64,000 nt of DNA, taken from Micropterix aruncella (Eukaryota > Arthropoda > Insecta > Lepidoptera > Micropterigidae). Under the pieces are notes generated by a model that saw nothing but the letters and a program-made list of their open reading frames with translations, was not told the origin of the DNA and ran no database searches. The position numbers were made by a program, and so were the translations under genes. Shown piece by piece: positions 1 through 12,404 of this stretch (position 1 is its first letter; the number at the start of each line of letters is the position of its first letter). The DNA is taken from positions 18,513,421-18,577,420 of the forward strand of contig OX155955.1 of assembly GCA_944548615.1 (NCBI GenBank), given 5' to 3'.

Positions 1-100
1 AAGCAAAAAGTTAAGGTTTAGCCATTCGGTTCCTGTTATTTTTGTAATCATTGTTTTATAGTAACTAATTGATAAATAAATAAATTAATTAATTAATAAT
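1..100 (+). repeat. LINE 3' end with AAAT-type tail, copy 1 (cut by window edge)
   Basis: The sequence from aagcaaaaagttaagg through ccattcggttcctg to an A/T tail of AAAT repeats matches the copies at 12203 and 32653. It looks like the 3' untranslated end and tail of a non-LTR retrotransposon or a derived SINE. The 5' part of the repeat lies outside the window. Confidence 0.7.
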
Positions 101-2672
101 TGTACTCACTGCATGCTGATTATTTTGACAATCTAAAAATAAAATTAGGGCGCAGAAGGTTTTAAGTTAAACAAAATATGATGTCGTTGTTACTTTTACA
201 CGAGTCTACGCTTGATGATGGCGGTTGCAACATCTTCGAAATGTCGGGTGTTTCACAATCCACGCTGTAAAATCCATTATCGTCTTATTTATAACAAAAT
301 ATGTGACTATAGGTATATCTCAGAAAGTATTATAAGATCGCCATAGAAATTGGTATACTTAGGAATTTGAGCTCGGATAATATTTTCGCGTTTTCTACTT
401 TGTTGTAACAAGACTTCGAAACCCAAACCCCCGAGCTTCCACTCAGAACATCCCCAAACGATTAATTATGTGACTTTTACCCAGGATTTTTTAAGTTTAT
501 CTTGAGATAAGGTCTATTCTATATAAATCTAATTAAAACATGGTTCAAATTTTCATACTTATGAAGATGTAATGAACATAATAATTTTTTAAAACAATTG
601 CCAAGAGAAGAACTTAGGTTTCATAAAAATAGCCTTTGAGTCCAAATACAATTAAGTTACTATGATTTGGGCGTAATAAGCAATAGTTTAGTGATGAGAG
701 ATTTTATGTGTTTTATTTGACATGGTTCCTGATGTATATAATCCTACAAGTGTCTAAAATTCAAAATTCCGCCAAATTTAAAACTTTGTAGATTGAGGTT
801 CAGATTTTATCCGTATCGTATACATATATCCAACGTGGATACAGCTTTTTTGTGCTGTTGAAGGTGGCGAAGGTAAATGTCACTAACAAGGGGTCCGCTC
901 TTGACCTGTGCCAGATGCCCTTAAGAGCTTCTGGCCGTGGCGACAGCTGTCGAGGCGCAATCAAAATAGCCGCATAACCCGCAGAGGGATTTCGCCCCTC
1001 AAACAAAGTTTGGCGTCTTGAATTTGCTGAAGGAGAATTACAGATTTGGGCCCGGATATTTTTACTGTATGCGATTGTATACGAATAACAACGACTACAA
1101 AAAATACGTTTTTCTGAAAATAGTCCATTGAACCAAGTAAATATATTAAAATGAATTTAAAATACGACAGTGAACTATTGTAATTATAATATTTTTTATG
1201 AAATATTTGTTGATTATATATTTATCCATATAGATACATGTATTTCTGGAATGTACTCTGAGTGTTTCTCTGGAGTGTACCTTCCGGAAATATCTCATGT
1301 GTATCTCTCATGAGTTATTCCGGAATGTAGTTAATCAGACCTTTCATTTGACACTAAACACGATATATTTATGTTATATTATTAACATTTGGATATTTTA
1401 CATTTAGACAACTATTCGTACTTCCTTGATATTTGGACAGTTAAGATACTCTATGACACTCGGGATGACATAACGATCTTAACAATACCACACACTTCCA
1501 AATCTCTTCAAACGTTTAGAATTTATGTTGGAATAAAGAAACGGAAAACATACATAGATGAACTCTGTATAAGTGCGATGCATTCTTTTTGAGCTCTCGA
1601 CCACAGTCTCAAAAATGCTTACACAGATTAAACACAACCTCGTCAAAACTGCACATGAGAAAGAAAATCAAATGGCCTCGTGCTAGACTAGAGCCGCTAT
1701 ATGTAACGGACTTCGCCGTCTTCCTTAAAACCAAGGCATGTACAGCCAACGACAGAATATTTGATATCGTGATGATGTATTGAAAATTTAAAATTGGCTT
1801 TTATAGTCTAATTAACAAATTCAAATTCAATTTCAAATATTTTTATTCAATGTAAATACATAATATACACATACTGAACGTCAAAAGACAGTAATTGTAC
1901 TTTTTCCTATTTTTTCCGGCGAGTTCTACAAGTAAGATTCCACTGGAAAGAACCGCCAAAGAAAACCAGTGACCACTTTTTTGGTACTATTATTGTCCAT
2001 AATTTATATATAATCAATAATTCAAAAATATTTCATGTCCCCGGTCCATGTATTTACTTCATCGATGTCCCCGTGAATTGAAGACATGAAACAGAAAGAA
2101 AAAAGGCAGGCAGAAAACAAGTAATTTCACAATAAAATATAAATATTCAAAATAGATCGGCTATGCCTAGTTAGGAGCGACGCAACCATTTGTTACTACA
2201 AACGGTGTAATTTTTTTAATCAAATAAAATAAAAAAATAAATAAATATTGAAGTGATGAATACAAAATAAAAAAAACTTAATTTCGACGTACAAAATCGA
2301 CTAGCCATCCTAACAGTATTGTTTTAGAGAATGACTGTACTATAAGTTCATTAGCGATTAACACATGCATTACATGCATAACCGTCCATGATGTAATATC
2401 GATAATTAGTTTGGTTTATAATACGGTGTAATATATAATTATGTGGAAAATAACATTAGGATTGTGACACAAAAACACAAAACAATCATGTTTCACTTTC
2501 CAAACTATTACCACTTTTATATTAGGAGCCTCAATTATAACAGTACATCTCAAACACAATACTTTTATAGACTCTGCTTACAACACAATACGATCACCTT
2601 TCACTGTCCAAACTATTATTATAATTATATGTGCCTCAATTTTACAGTACACAGTAAGACACATAGTATTAT
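101..2672. other. AT-rich DNA without a recognised gene
   Basis: No credible coding region was seen. A short dispersed repeat lies at about 214-285, with relatives at 30533 and 45494. A GC-richer patch at about 885-1015 has no recognised origin. The short open frames here have no family resemblance I can name. Confidence 0.5.
214..285 (+). repeat. Dispersed GGCGGTTGCAAC...CACGCTGTAAA repeat, copy 1
   Basis: Contains ggcggttgcaacatc, then cgaaatgtcgggtg and cacgctgtaaaatcc. The same order of motifs is present at about 30533-30601 and 45494-45566, so this is a dispersed repeat and not unique sequence. Confidence 0.7.
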
Positions 2673-3146
2673 TCATTGAAGTGGATATATTCCTTCTAAA
2701 TCACTGTCACTGTTTTCAGATCTACTTTCATCTAAATTAACTGCGTTCATTTCTTCATCACTACTTCCCGTATTTACTACAAATGATAGATTGTCTAAAA
2801 TTCTATCTAACACCGGTTCGGTTAGCCTATATTTGTTTTCTATATCGATAACATGACGACAAACATTAGTCCAACATTGGGAGTCTCTGGTTGACATTGT
2901 TTCAATTTTATCTATGGCGTGTGTCATAGCATCGTCCAGTTTAAAAGAAACGTTCTTTTTCGCTACATATCCCTTTATTGACGCGATAGATATTTTACTA
3001 GCAGCAGAAAGCCTTTTTAAGACCGCTTGCAATTCAATTGTTATTCCGAATTTCGCTTCATCTTTCATGAAATGGTAAATATTTGATATTAATTCCCTTG
3101 TCTGGGATTTCAGCGTCTTATTTCCCAATTTTGTTTTTAACGGCAT
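2673..3146 (-). pseudogene. Transposase-related ORF, probably lacking the catalytic middle
   Basis: The ORF gives 157 residues. Residues 1-65 (SQTRELISNIYHFMKDEAK, then a helix-turn-helix-like stretch with KRLSAASKISIASIKGY) resemble the N-terminal DNA-binding part of a DDE transposase family common in arthropod genomes. The rest (WTNVCRHVIDIENKY, then an acidic tail ending SDSDLEGIYPLQ) resembles the extreme C-terminus of the same proteins. Full-length members are, from memory, roughly 350-420 residues. The DDE catalytic core that should lie between the two parts is absent, yet the frame is kept. The likely explanation is an internally deleted, non-autonomous copy; a domesticated short DNA-binding protein is possible but less likely. 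The upstream region at 3150-3660 holds an imperfect duplication. Terminal inverted repeats were not found. Confidence 0.6.
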
Positions 3147-3264
3147 ATTAAACGACGATCACGACAAGAAATAATAGAAAATAAAGTTATTTACCTACTG
3201 TACCTCCTGGGATTCAGCACAGTCGAACGCACGATCACAACACAGAACACGAAGACAAAATACA

Positions 3265-3455
3265 ACACAAAACGTATTTATTTGTTACTCTTCTGATTGT
3301 ACCGCGAAACGACGGGCCGCTGAGACAATCACGTATATACTGAAAAATTATCACAGCCCAATTCAACTTAACACTAAACGAATCTATTAGTTATGTAATC
3401 GTCTGACTGTACCGTTAAACGGCTGGCTTCGACGAGAATCATTACAGTCACGCGT
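3265..3455. repeat. Imperfect direct duplication upstream of the transposase-like ORF
   Basis: The stretch around 3290-3332 (ctgattgtaccgcgaaacga) is repeated imperfectly around 3400-3445 (ctgactgtaccgttaaacgg), both followed by a GC-rich stretch and an acaatcac or gaatcatt motif. This may be a subterminal repeat of the DNA transposon. Confidence 0.5.
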
Positions 3456-3816
3456 AAACTCAACCTCTCTCCGTCATTCTCACAGGTATAAAATATGCCT
3501 ATCCCTTTTTTGGTTTCAGTACATTGGTGTGCAGTGCAGTGCAATAAATGCAATACGTGTGACCTGAGCATGTAGTTGTAGAGCTCAAAAAGAATGCATC
3601 GCACAGTACACACAACTCCTTTTTTGTTGGGCAATCGGGTTAAAAATGGCATGTCAATTATTCGCAAATATTTTTTTTAAATGTTATTTTTTTTTTAATG
3701 TGGAATATATCTTTCAAAGATGTTCCGCTTCAATTTTTTAAGTTTCACATAAATACTTACTTTATAAATTAGTTCTCGTATTTGATCGTGAAACTGCCTA
3801 TTTTGAAAATGGCATA

Positions 3817-3852
3817 ACTAATATCAGTACCTAAATATGTACTGATATTAGT
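3817..3852. repeat. Perfect 14-bp hairpin
   Basis: The arms actaatatcagtac (3817-3830) and gtactgatattagt (3839-3852) are exact reverse complements around an 8-nt loop. No gene or element boundary was identified with it. Confidence 0.85.
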
Positions 3853-6009
3853 AGAAAGTGAATGGTCGTCTATAGTGACTACTGAATGTAATCCATACGA
3901 TACATATGTTTTGAAAAAATATCTACTTATAACGGTGCACTAGCATTCATCGATTCTTCACATAGATAAGAGCTTTCCGGTTACATATTTTTCGTAATTC
4001 ACGCGATTCAGTGTGCTTCAATGGGTCTTATTCTCGAGGCCGAGGCGTATGACTACGTCTGTATTTGATATCGTATAGACGTCATTCCCTGTCATAGTCG
4101 ACTTTTACGCAGGCATGACATGTTGTCACTTCACAGGTGTACAGCGTTTTTATCGAAAGTCCTACCGCCTCAGGAATACTTCACATTAACTGCGTATACA
4201 AAGATACTATCGTTCTACTCGCTCTTCACGCTCGCATATAACGAAGTAATGCGAACTCTACCTTCGATTATACAAATATCCAAATTGTTGTTGAAAAGTA
4301 TGCAATCATCTTTCTAGTCGATATTTTGTTATTCCTAGCCTAATTTATATTTATATCACTTCTCTCCTAGTAGTCCTCGTAGTCGTTTGTGTAGAGACTC
4401 ATTTTCCACCCTAGAATCCACGAAATTTCCATAAGGGTTTCGTTGTTTTCCTAAAAACGTCCTAAAAACCATATTATCTGAATATTTAACCGAACTCTTG
4501 AAATTCTATTTAGTATATTTTGCAAATACTAACAAGGATATCAACAAGGGTGTAAAATTTGTTAACTAAAGTAAAACGTTTATGGTGTCTGTATGGCAAT
4601 ATCAAGACTATGGAGGTAATAGAAATTCAAAGTTCATCCATCTTAACAACTAAATTAGAATCTGATGGACTGAATATATGTTAGATTGGCCTAAGATAAA
4701 ATACCCAACAGGAGACAAAGAATAAATACTGAATTACTCCCTTTATTACCACAAAATGATAATAAAAACATTGAAGTAAATTGAATGTGTCCTGGATTTA
4801 GGAGTTGAACTGTCCGGGATAACACGATTTTTTTTGGACCATTTCATGAGCTTGAAATTCTTTCTTTTTGACGTGAATACGTTTATAAATTCACATCATA
4901 TAATTCGTGGTGAGATTTAAAATTCTTGATGTAACGTTTTTATGACGATCCAAAACCATTTAATAACTCGCCCGACGGGGATAGGTTTAATGCTATTCTA
5001 ATTGGTGCATAGTTCCGTCTCAATTAAGCATTGAGCCGCCTCAACATACAGCGACACTTAGAACAGCTACCACGCTTGGTGTAGTCTCAAAATATATGTT
5101 TAGTTTTGAACTACAGAAATTACAGAATTTAATCAATTATAGCTAGTTAAAGTATATGTATAGTAAAATAATTTAAAATAAAATTGACAATGTCGTTTAA
5201 AACACGAGCATAACTTACATAAAATATAAAAAACGAGTGGCATTGAGAAGATCAGCGCAGCAAGTAACCAGAAGTATACAATTATCAGTAGCTGGGAGGG
5301 TTTGAAGATACGGGGCCCGCCGAAATGCTGATGTCTGCTAATGTCTGTCATCAACGACGTCGCAAGCAAAATGGCCTCAGCCGTGGTGCCCTTATCGAAT
5401 CGCTTTTAAAGGTTTTCATTGAAGGTTATTACTGTCCACTTAGTTATTTTCAAGATTTGATTTGTAGATTGTATCATAACGCGACTGACAGACCCTTTTT
5501 TTTTAATTTTCAATAACTCTTTCCTTTATTATTTTTTTCAATAGTTGGTGATATTAAATTTTTGAAAAAAAACGCAATCGACGACATAGGGTTTCCGCCA
5601 AATGTGAGCAATTAGCTAAGGATTTCGTTTCTTGAATTTGAAAACCCCTGGTGTTGAGCATCCTTCGCCGAAGAAGACTTACGAGTACAAATTGAACCGC
5701 CGACTGCATTGAAAAACCCTCCATTTCATCAATTCAAATAAACAGTTACCAATTTAGTTACAGGCATTCGACTTCCGATTCAGAAAAGCACTCTCGCTAA
5801 TGCAGTTTGCGACCGGCTCCTGACCCCTATTCTCTGTCTCTTTTATTTTTGGTCCACGAATGCAATCACAGTGCTACTTCCTTTTGTTGTAGTATTGAAT
5901 CTCCAACGACGACGTTACATTTGATTTCATTTAATATGACAGTCATTCGTGTAGTAATTATTAAAGGCCATATGTGGTATTATGTGGACATAATACGATA
6001 TATGTATAT
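3853..6009. other. No recognised gene
   Basis: Only short open frames without recognisable domains were seen. The base composition is ordinary for the window. Confidence 0.45.
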
Positions 6010-6480
6010 TTTACTAACCTAAGGCTCCAATGGATCCAATTCTTTATTATATTACAAATTAGCATTTTAAATTGTCATATTTCTTATAGAAATTATTATC
6101 AAGGTACTTCTGTGCATAAAAGTATGTATAATCATATTTTGTTATATTACAAGATACTTGTATATTTTATTATATTGTATAATATTTTATACAATATAAT
6201 ATTTTGTAAATTTTATATAGCATAAAATATAATATAAAAATATATTATTAATATAATACTTGGATATTTTACTATATTGTATTATATTTTATTATATTGC
6301 AAGTACTTTTTAAAATTAATATTACATATGTTTTTATAAAATAAATTTAGTATATATCAAGTATATATCATATATATGTATTATATGTTCTAATATACAC
6401 GAATATTATGATAATTTATAATTTCATATTTATAATACTTAGATTGTCAGCAAGGTTAATTTCAATTTATGTTTTCATAA
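6010..6480. repeat. Low-complexity AT-rich block with a 14-bp hairpin
   Basis: The block is dominated by TATATT/AATATA words. It contains a perfect inverted repeat, attatattgtataa at 6169-6182 and its complement at 6187-6200, with a 4-nt loop. Confidence 0.75.
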
Positions 6481-6739
6481 TACATGACACTTGCCCTCTC
6501 GACAAGAATTACCAAACGACAATAGGACCACATCAACATAGGTTAATTGCTAGTGACAGTGGCGGGGCAAGACCTTAATTTGATGTGGGCAAGGTACATT
6601 TTGCGAGGCCCTCTTATCCTTTCGCAACATGCATTTTGCATCGGCTAACTTATGACAGCTACTATTCTATTAATTGTTCGCTGTAAATTCTTTTTTTTGT
6701 TGCAATAATCTCTACAATGTGGTGGTCTAAGTAAGTAAC

Positions 6740-7100
6740 GTACCGCGAACAGTAAAGTTTTATCACTATTTTTCATCATAACCACTTTTTGCCATTACCA
6801 TTTTTTGTCAGCAACATCTGACGTTCATTTTATTTTCTAAAAGAAATTCTGAGTCAGCCGTAATAACCACAACTTAACAAGTAAGTCAAAAAAGTAACTT
6901 AAAATAATGTATATTTTAGGAAAGACATCAGTCATTACGAAATAGTGGTAATTACGAGTGAGTTGTCATTTTAGAAAAGTAGACTGCGCGACTGTAGACA
7001 TTTTAGGTAATACAGTAGGCATTACGAAAAAGTAGTAATTTTGAGAGCGTAGTTATTTTGGTAAAATAGTCAATAAATTACCTACCTAAGGGGAATGGAA
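6740..7100. repeat. Degenerate quasi-periodic repeat (GTAGT / ATTTT / ATTACGAAA words)
   Basis: Short words such as cattacgaaa, gtagtaattt and tagacatttt recur at irregular short spacing without a fixed period. The interior resembles a decayed tandem repeat of the sort found inside DNA transposons. No coding sequence was seen. Confidence 0.4.
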
Positions 7101-7208
7101 TAGTACGGGTAGCTATCAAAGTTAACCGATCAAGCCCTGGTGTCAAGAAGATATATAAAATAAAAAACACTGGAAAATTAAAAAAAAATATTCAAGAAAA
7201 TGCACATA

Positions 7209-8293
7209 TCCCAAGTAGCACAAATTGGCTATATAACGGTCACGGCAACGCGACGTTATCGCTAAAGCTTTTAGTCACAAGAACTGGTCATGTAGCAGTC
7301 ATATAAACGTTGATATGACTGCTATATGACGGATTAGGCGCATTTTATACGGCTTTTAGCTGAATAGTGGCTGAATAGCGGTCATAGCGGCTACCTTTGG
7401 TGGTATAAGCGATCCTTAATTAGCCAGCGGCTCTAAAGGTGTCTCCAATTGATACTTTATTACAACTTCTAGTCCTGTAATGCCTTGAAATGATATATAA
7501 TGGTAACGAAAGGAATCTGCATGGTCATTTGCCGTCGCATACATGGAATTCCTAATGGCTACTAATATATTACATTTTATTGTTCTTTAAAATGATTGTA
7601 TTGTAGTTCAATACATCAAATTCTCTTGCGGACATCATTTCATCGACAATATTAAGTAAAACGTCTAACAAATTTTTAAAGCGCCTTCAATATATTGATA
7701 TTTTAACTCAATTTTAATTCATAATTATGGTTTAAAGTTTTTTTGTAAATTAATTTTATTTTTCCCAGTAAAAAAGAATACTTGCTCGGTATTGTTCACA
7801 CACTTTGAAAGAGGATTTACCTATATTACGTGTATTTTATGACTTGAAATACCTTTAAAAATATAACACATTTTTTTTAGATTATGAAGATTCGAGAAAA
7901 AATGGCCGCTTTGCTTATATACATCTGCAACTTTAATATAACCTTTATAAAACTATAAGCTGCGTAAGTGAGGTCCTAGTAACCACAATACGACTACTTA
8001 GAAGCTGTATAAGGGTGAGTCTTGAAACTAACCATTATACAGCCTTTGGTGGAGTAAGGGTAAGCTTTTGTTCTGTTTGTTTTATAAAGGTTATAAATTA
8101 GTATGCTTTATAGCAATTATACCACCCTTATTCGACTAAAAGGATTTATACGACAAAATCATATGACCAATAAGCCAAACTGCTTTAAATGACACCTATA
8201 CATAGCTGAGAATTAATGTGAACGCCTTTACATAACTTTTAATAATCGTAAAGCTATATTAGGCACTTCTTATATGGCTTTTTTTCTTGTTGG
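7209..8293. mobile_element. Possible non-autonomous DNA element (weak terminal inverted repeats)
   Basis: The left edge, atcccaagtagcacaaa then ggctatataa, is loosely mirrored by the right edge, whose complement reads atcccaacaagaaaaa then gccatataag. The interior repeats GCTATATGAC/TATACGGC-type words and contains a perfect 12-bp hairpin at 7293-7304 and 7313-7324. No ORF was seen. No clear target-site duplication could be fixed, so the limits are tentative. Confidence 0.35.
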
Positions 8294-8689
8294 GATGTTC
8301 TTTGACATAATTTTTTTTTATAGAAACAGAAATAACCTTCTTTTAACCTTCTTGAACTCCTTAATAATTGTATCGTTATTCAGCTTAGATGCTATATCTG
8401 CTTCAATTGATAAAACTGCCAAAGCTGAAAGCCTTTCCTGAGTCATTGTATTTTTCAAATATTTTTTTATTAGTTTTAATTATAAAAAGCTCCTTTTAGC
8501 GGAGGCTGTAGTTACCGGTATTGCCAACAAAATTCGAACGACTATGTAAATATTTGGGTATTTATTTTTTTAAGTTATTTCCTGTTATGTATTGGAGCAT
8601 CTGTTTCACATCTTTAAATTTGGGTAAATTTAGTATCATAGTTTGTAATTCTTAGTATAATTCGTAAGGTGGAAGTCACTGCTCTCACC

Positions 8690-8962
8690 CACTTGCAAGT
8701 TTAAAAAATCGTTAAGGAGACATTTACTCGACTCTTGATTACCCCCTTCATATCGAGTTGGCATACGTTACTAATCATTGTTTTATATTTTATCCTATGA
8801 TGAATATTATGTAAGTGTATTCATTTATTAATTGTGAATCAATAATTTGCCTACATAAACCTTTGGTCACAATAACCCTGGCGGTATGGCCGTAAGATAT
8901 TGCCACTTGGCAATAGGCCCACCACATTGTACTCTTATGTGTGTGCAATAAAGCTTTTCAAA
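8690..8962 (+). mobile_element. 5'-truncated non-LTR retrotransposon, 3' end only
   Basis: The segment starts with the last codons of a reverse-transcriptase ORF (a leucine/lysine-rich end, ...aaggagacatttactcgactc) and continues into a 3' UTR. That UTR has a cggtatggccg...aagatattgccacttggc block and ends at gcaataaagcttttcaaa. A second copy with the same order of motifs lies at 45080-45410. Confidence 0.75.
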
Positions 8963-9711
8963 CTGTGTAAATCTTGTCAGTTTTTTTTATATTTGCTCTT
9001 TTGGAATATTTTTAACTTGTTTAGATCATAGAGAAAACCAAAATTTTAAAAATGATGATTTAAAGACACACGAATTCATACATCTCGAATTCATATTGCT
9101 TATTATAGGATCAAACATGGTGTTAAAAATCTGTTTCATACCGTCTTTTAACCCCTTGAGTATGATACGACCAAATCTGGCTCTGAAACAATTATCCGTT
9201 GAGTATGATAGGACCAGATCTGGTTCCGCGTTTTTTTCACTTCTTTGACGTTCTCATATTTATTCATAATTATCTAATTGTTTTACAAAATGATATTTCA
9301 ATATTCTATATTCGAAATTTCAATGCAATCATTGTGCAGTTGTTCTTTTTATGATTGGTGTAGTAGTTTCGTAGTTATAGTACTTTAAGGTAGATGTCGC
9401 CAAAAATCCTGCAAAAGAGACAGATGCATCCATGAAAATACCCATTTACTCCAAGGGTTAAGCGACTGTATAGGTTGATCTCTGCCTTCATAATCAAATA
9501 TGCTTTTCTTTTTAGCCACCCTTTTATTTTTAATGTTTTTTGGCAGATCAAAACTGCTTTTCTCAATAAATTGATGAGCGTCAGACAAACATATTTCTAA
9601 CCCAGTTTGTCGATATTCTTTGATTCAGTCATAAAATGTACGCAAATGTTCAAAAGCAATACTTAAATGGACTTTTACAGATTGCCATAATTTGCTTATG
9701 ATATTAACACG
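8963..9711. other. No recognised gene
   Basis: A short direct duplication of about 26 bp (gagtatgata.gaccaaatctgg) occurs near 9158 and 9200. The overlapping open frames at about 9375-9588 show no known domain. Confidence 0.4.
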
Positions 9712-9806
9712 TGATAATATCTCATACCCAGATAATATTAATACCTACACAGGCATGATAATATCTCATAGCGATAATATCTCATACCAGATAATATCTA
9801 ATTCCA
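9712..9806. repeat. Short tandem repeat of GATAATATCTCATA
   Basis: The word gataatatctcata occurs three times, with partial copies between, immediately before a GC-rich repeat copy. Confidence 0.75.
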
Positions 9807-10035
9807 GAAGGATATATCCTTCCAAAACTGGTAGTTAGGAGGCGAGGTTGCCGCTGTGTACCATTCTTGGTGCCTCGCTGTAAGGCGTTGGCCTTAGACG
9901 AGCATGTTGGCGGAGCTAGACAGTAGATTGTTTTGGTAATGTCCCATCCCACGGCTGAAAGAACATCACATATCCTTGTACCAGCCTGGGGTGAACGGGT
10001 TCGCCCGTTGTAGTCGACACCTCCCTTGTAGTCGA
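9807..10035 (+). repeat. GC-rich dispersed repeat family G, copy 1 (partial)
   Basis: Holds the family landmarks in order: aaaactggtagttagg, gcctcgctgtaaggcgttgg, a variant of gcatg.tggcggagct, and gggttcgcccgttgtagt near the end. It is shorter and more diverged than the 18.7-19.6 kb copy. Confidence 0.75.
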
Positions 10036-10082
10036 CAAAATAATTAATTTCCTAAATGAAATTTGTTATCCCTTCTTCCTTT

Positions 10083-10672
10083 TTTAAGCTATTGCATAGC
10101 TTTTATCGCGGGCGCCAGCGCGGCGACCGAATGAAGAAATTTCTTAACGAAAATTAATGATTTTAAACTAATAATTACGTCTAAACGAGTACTACTTACG
10201 ATTCGAAAAAAATATATGTTAAACAAGAACATTTTCCTAATATTCTTAGCTTTGAATATTTTATATTTTGTTTATATTACATGGTGTAATTAATTTGTGA
10301 AATTAGGTCTAACCGAACACAAAAACGACTACTACGCAAATACTACCTGGCGTATGTATTATTATGAAACCTGCACCATTTTAAAGATAATATAATTATC
10401 TATCTTTTTATCTACGATTTTTTTTTAATAATCCGTTTTTTTTTGCTTTATCGAATAAAAAACTCGTGCGAGGCGCTCTATCGGAAGACGTTAAAATTAT
10501 TCCGAATCATTTGCTTCCGCAGCCGCAGATGATTCGGAATAATTTCAACGTTTTCCGATAGAGCGCAGTTATCTGATATCAGAAAGAAAATATAATTATA
10601 ATTGCATAAGTTGTTAAAAATGCTATGCAATAGCTTTACCGCGGCAGTCCCCGAGTGCCACACGTATTTTTT
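10083..10672 (+). mobile_element. About 590-bp dispersed repeat with a central 42-bp hairpin, copy 1
   Basis: A diverged copy lies in the opposite orientation at 31388-31990. Both carry a gctattgcatagc palindrome near each end. Here a near-perfect hairpin occupies 10473-10566, with 42-bp arms, about 3 mismatches and a 10-nt loop. The element has no ORF and behaves like a non-autonomous DNA element. The terminal repeats are too imperfect for me to name a superfamily. Confidence 0.65.
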
Positions 10673-11043
10673 TCACAGTTATGTTATTAGATCAACCCGA
10701 TGTATTCAAACTAGGTAATTCAGATTCGATTAGGTCATTATCGGGGCCGTTAGGGTCGAGCCTAATCCTTATCACTCCCTTTAATCAAAGTTTATTGAAT
10801 TTCAGAAGTAGCAAATTCCTACTTTTATAATATGCGTATTTTGTCTTTCTCAAAATCAATGTTTCGTCATCCCAATGCAAAATTTCCAGAAAGGTGAACA
10901 GGATGATATCGATGCGCTGCAGTTGGAACATCCAAGGCCGAGATGGTTTTCAATCGAAATAATTGCTTTGAACTTATTGTGGTACACAAAACACGAAGAC
11001 AAACTTCAAACGGAGAGTCAAACGAACTTTGCTCTCTCTGTCC

Positions 11044-11092
11044 GCTATCTCTATCTATCTCTCCCCCCCCCCCCCCCCCTCTCTCTCTCTAA
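11044..11092. repeat. Compound microsatellite (CTAT, poly-C of 17, CT)
   Basis: A run of CTAT units passes into 17 consecutive C residues (11063-11079) and then CT dinucleotides. Confidence 0.95.
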
Positions 11093-12202
11093 TTACTCTC
11101 ACCCCGATAGACAGAGGCGGAGAGGCGACTCGACTCGACTACATTAACCGACTACTACGGCCAACCTTCCTTCTATCTTAAGACAGACTGTCTGTATCGG
11201 CCGGAATGGGGTCGAGATTGTTTCTAATTCATAGACTGCTTTTAAAGTGCCACGAAGAAATGTCTCTTTGTGTAATGAATAAGTTTATTTTAAAGTTCGA
11301 AGATTGTCTCGCCAGAGGATATTAATAACAAGTGATGAAATGTGACCATCACCAACAAAAGTTAACCAAAGGATTTAACCTTTGGGTTTTTATTCAAAAA
11401 GCAGGTAAATCCTTGTTTTTTTTTCATTAATTTTTTCAATAATAATACTTATTTATAATATACCACACAAAATATAGGGCGGTTTATATAAGCGGTTTTT
11501 ATATATCGGGTTTATATAAATTTGTGTATTTATATTTTTTATATATTTTTACTTGTATTTCTCGATATGATAATATTGCGGGCGTATTACGTACGTTCGT
11601 ATTGGTAGGGCGGTTAATTCTCTACCACCAGCCCTCGGGTAGTTATTTATTTATTTTATTTTACAAAACACAATTAGCCCTACAGATAATTCCAAATCGT
11701 TAATTATTATATTATACTATTATATACATGCATATATTCAATGATTATCTAACATTTCTTATTATTACAAGGTAGTACTTTTAACAACTTTGTGCCTAAT
11801 TAATTGATTGCTAAGAAACGCCATTACCGTACTTTGCAGTTATGCTAAATTCAACGTCCAAATATCCAATTCTGACTCAGCCGCACATTTACGGTACGAA
11901 GCGTCCGCAACGTGAAGCAGTGTGAACTATGTAGTTCTAGCTCGCTGTAACGTGAACAATACGTGAGTAGCACGGCAGTAATATGGGTTGTGAAGATCAG
12001 ACTTGGATAAAACTTTGATATTTCATGATGATTTTTCAGGATTTGATTTTTCATGATAAAACTTTGATTTTTCAATGACTTCGTTTATATATTGATGATA
12101 ATTTTTTACTTACCTTGTTTATTATTATTAGTTCTTTTTTAATATTATTTTTATTATATTACATTTGAGTGATAGTTTAGCTTTGAATACCTGATTTATT
12201 TT
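11093..12202. other. No recognised gene
   Basis: AT-rich, with no coding region supported on either strand. Confidence 0.45.
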
Positions 12203-12400
12203 GGAGTCCTGTCCACCCTAGAACGGGCTAGTCCCAGTTGGGTGACAGAAACAAATAAGCAAAAGGTTAAGGTTTTGCCATTCGGTTCCTGTTATTTTTG
12301 TAAGCTAATCAATGTTTTATAGTAATTAATTCTTAAATAAATAAATAATTCTTAAATAAATAAATAATTCTTAAATAAATAAATAAATAAATTTTGGTAA
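12203..12400 (+). repeat. LINE 3' end with AAAT tail, copy 2
   Basis: Starts at ggagtcctgtccacccta, continues through gacagaaacaaataagc and ccattcggttcctg, and ends in AAATAAAT repeats. The copies at 1-100 and 32653-32815 match this order. Confidence 0.75.
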
Positions 12401-12404
12401 TTAT

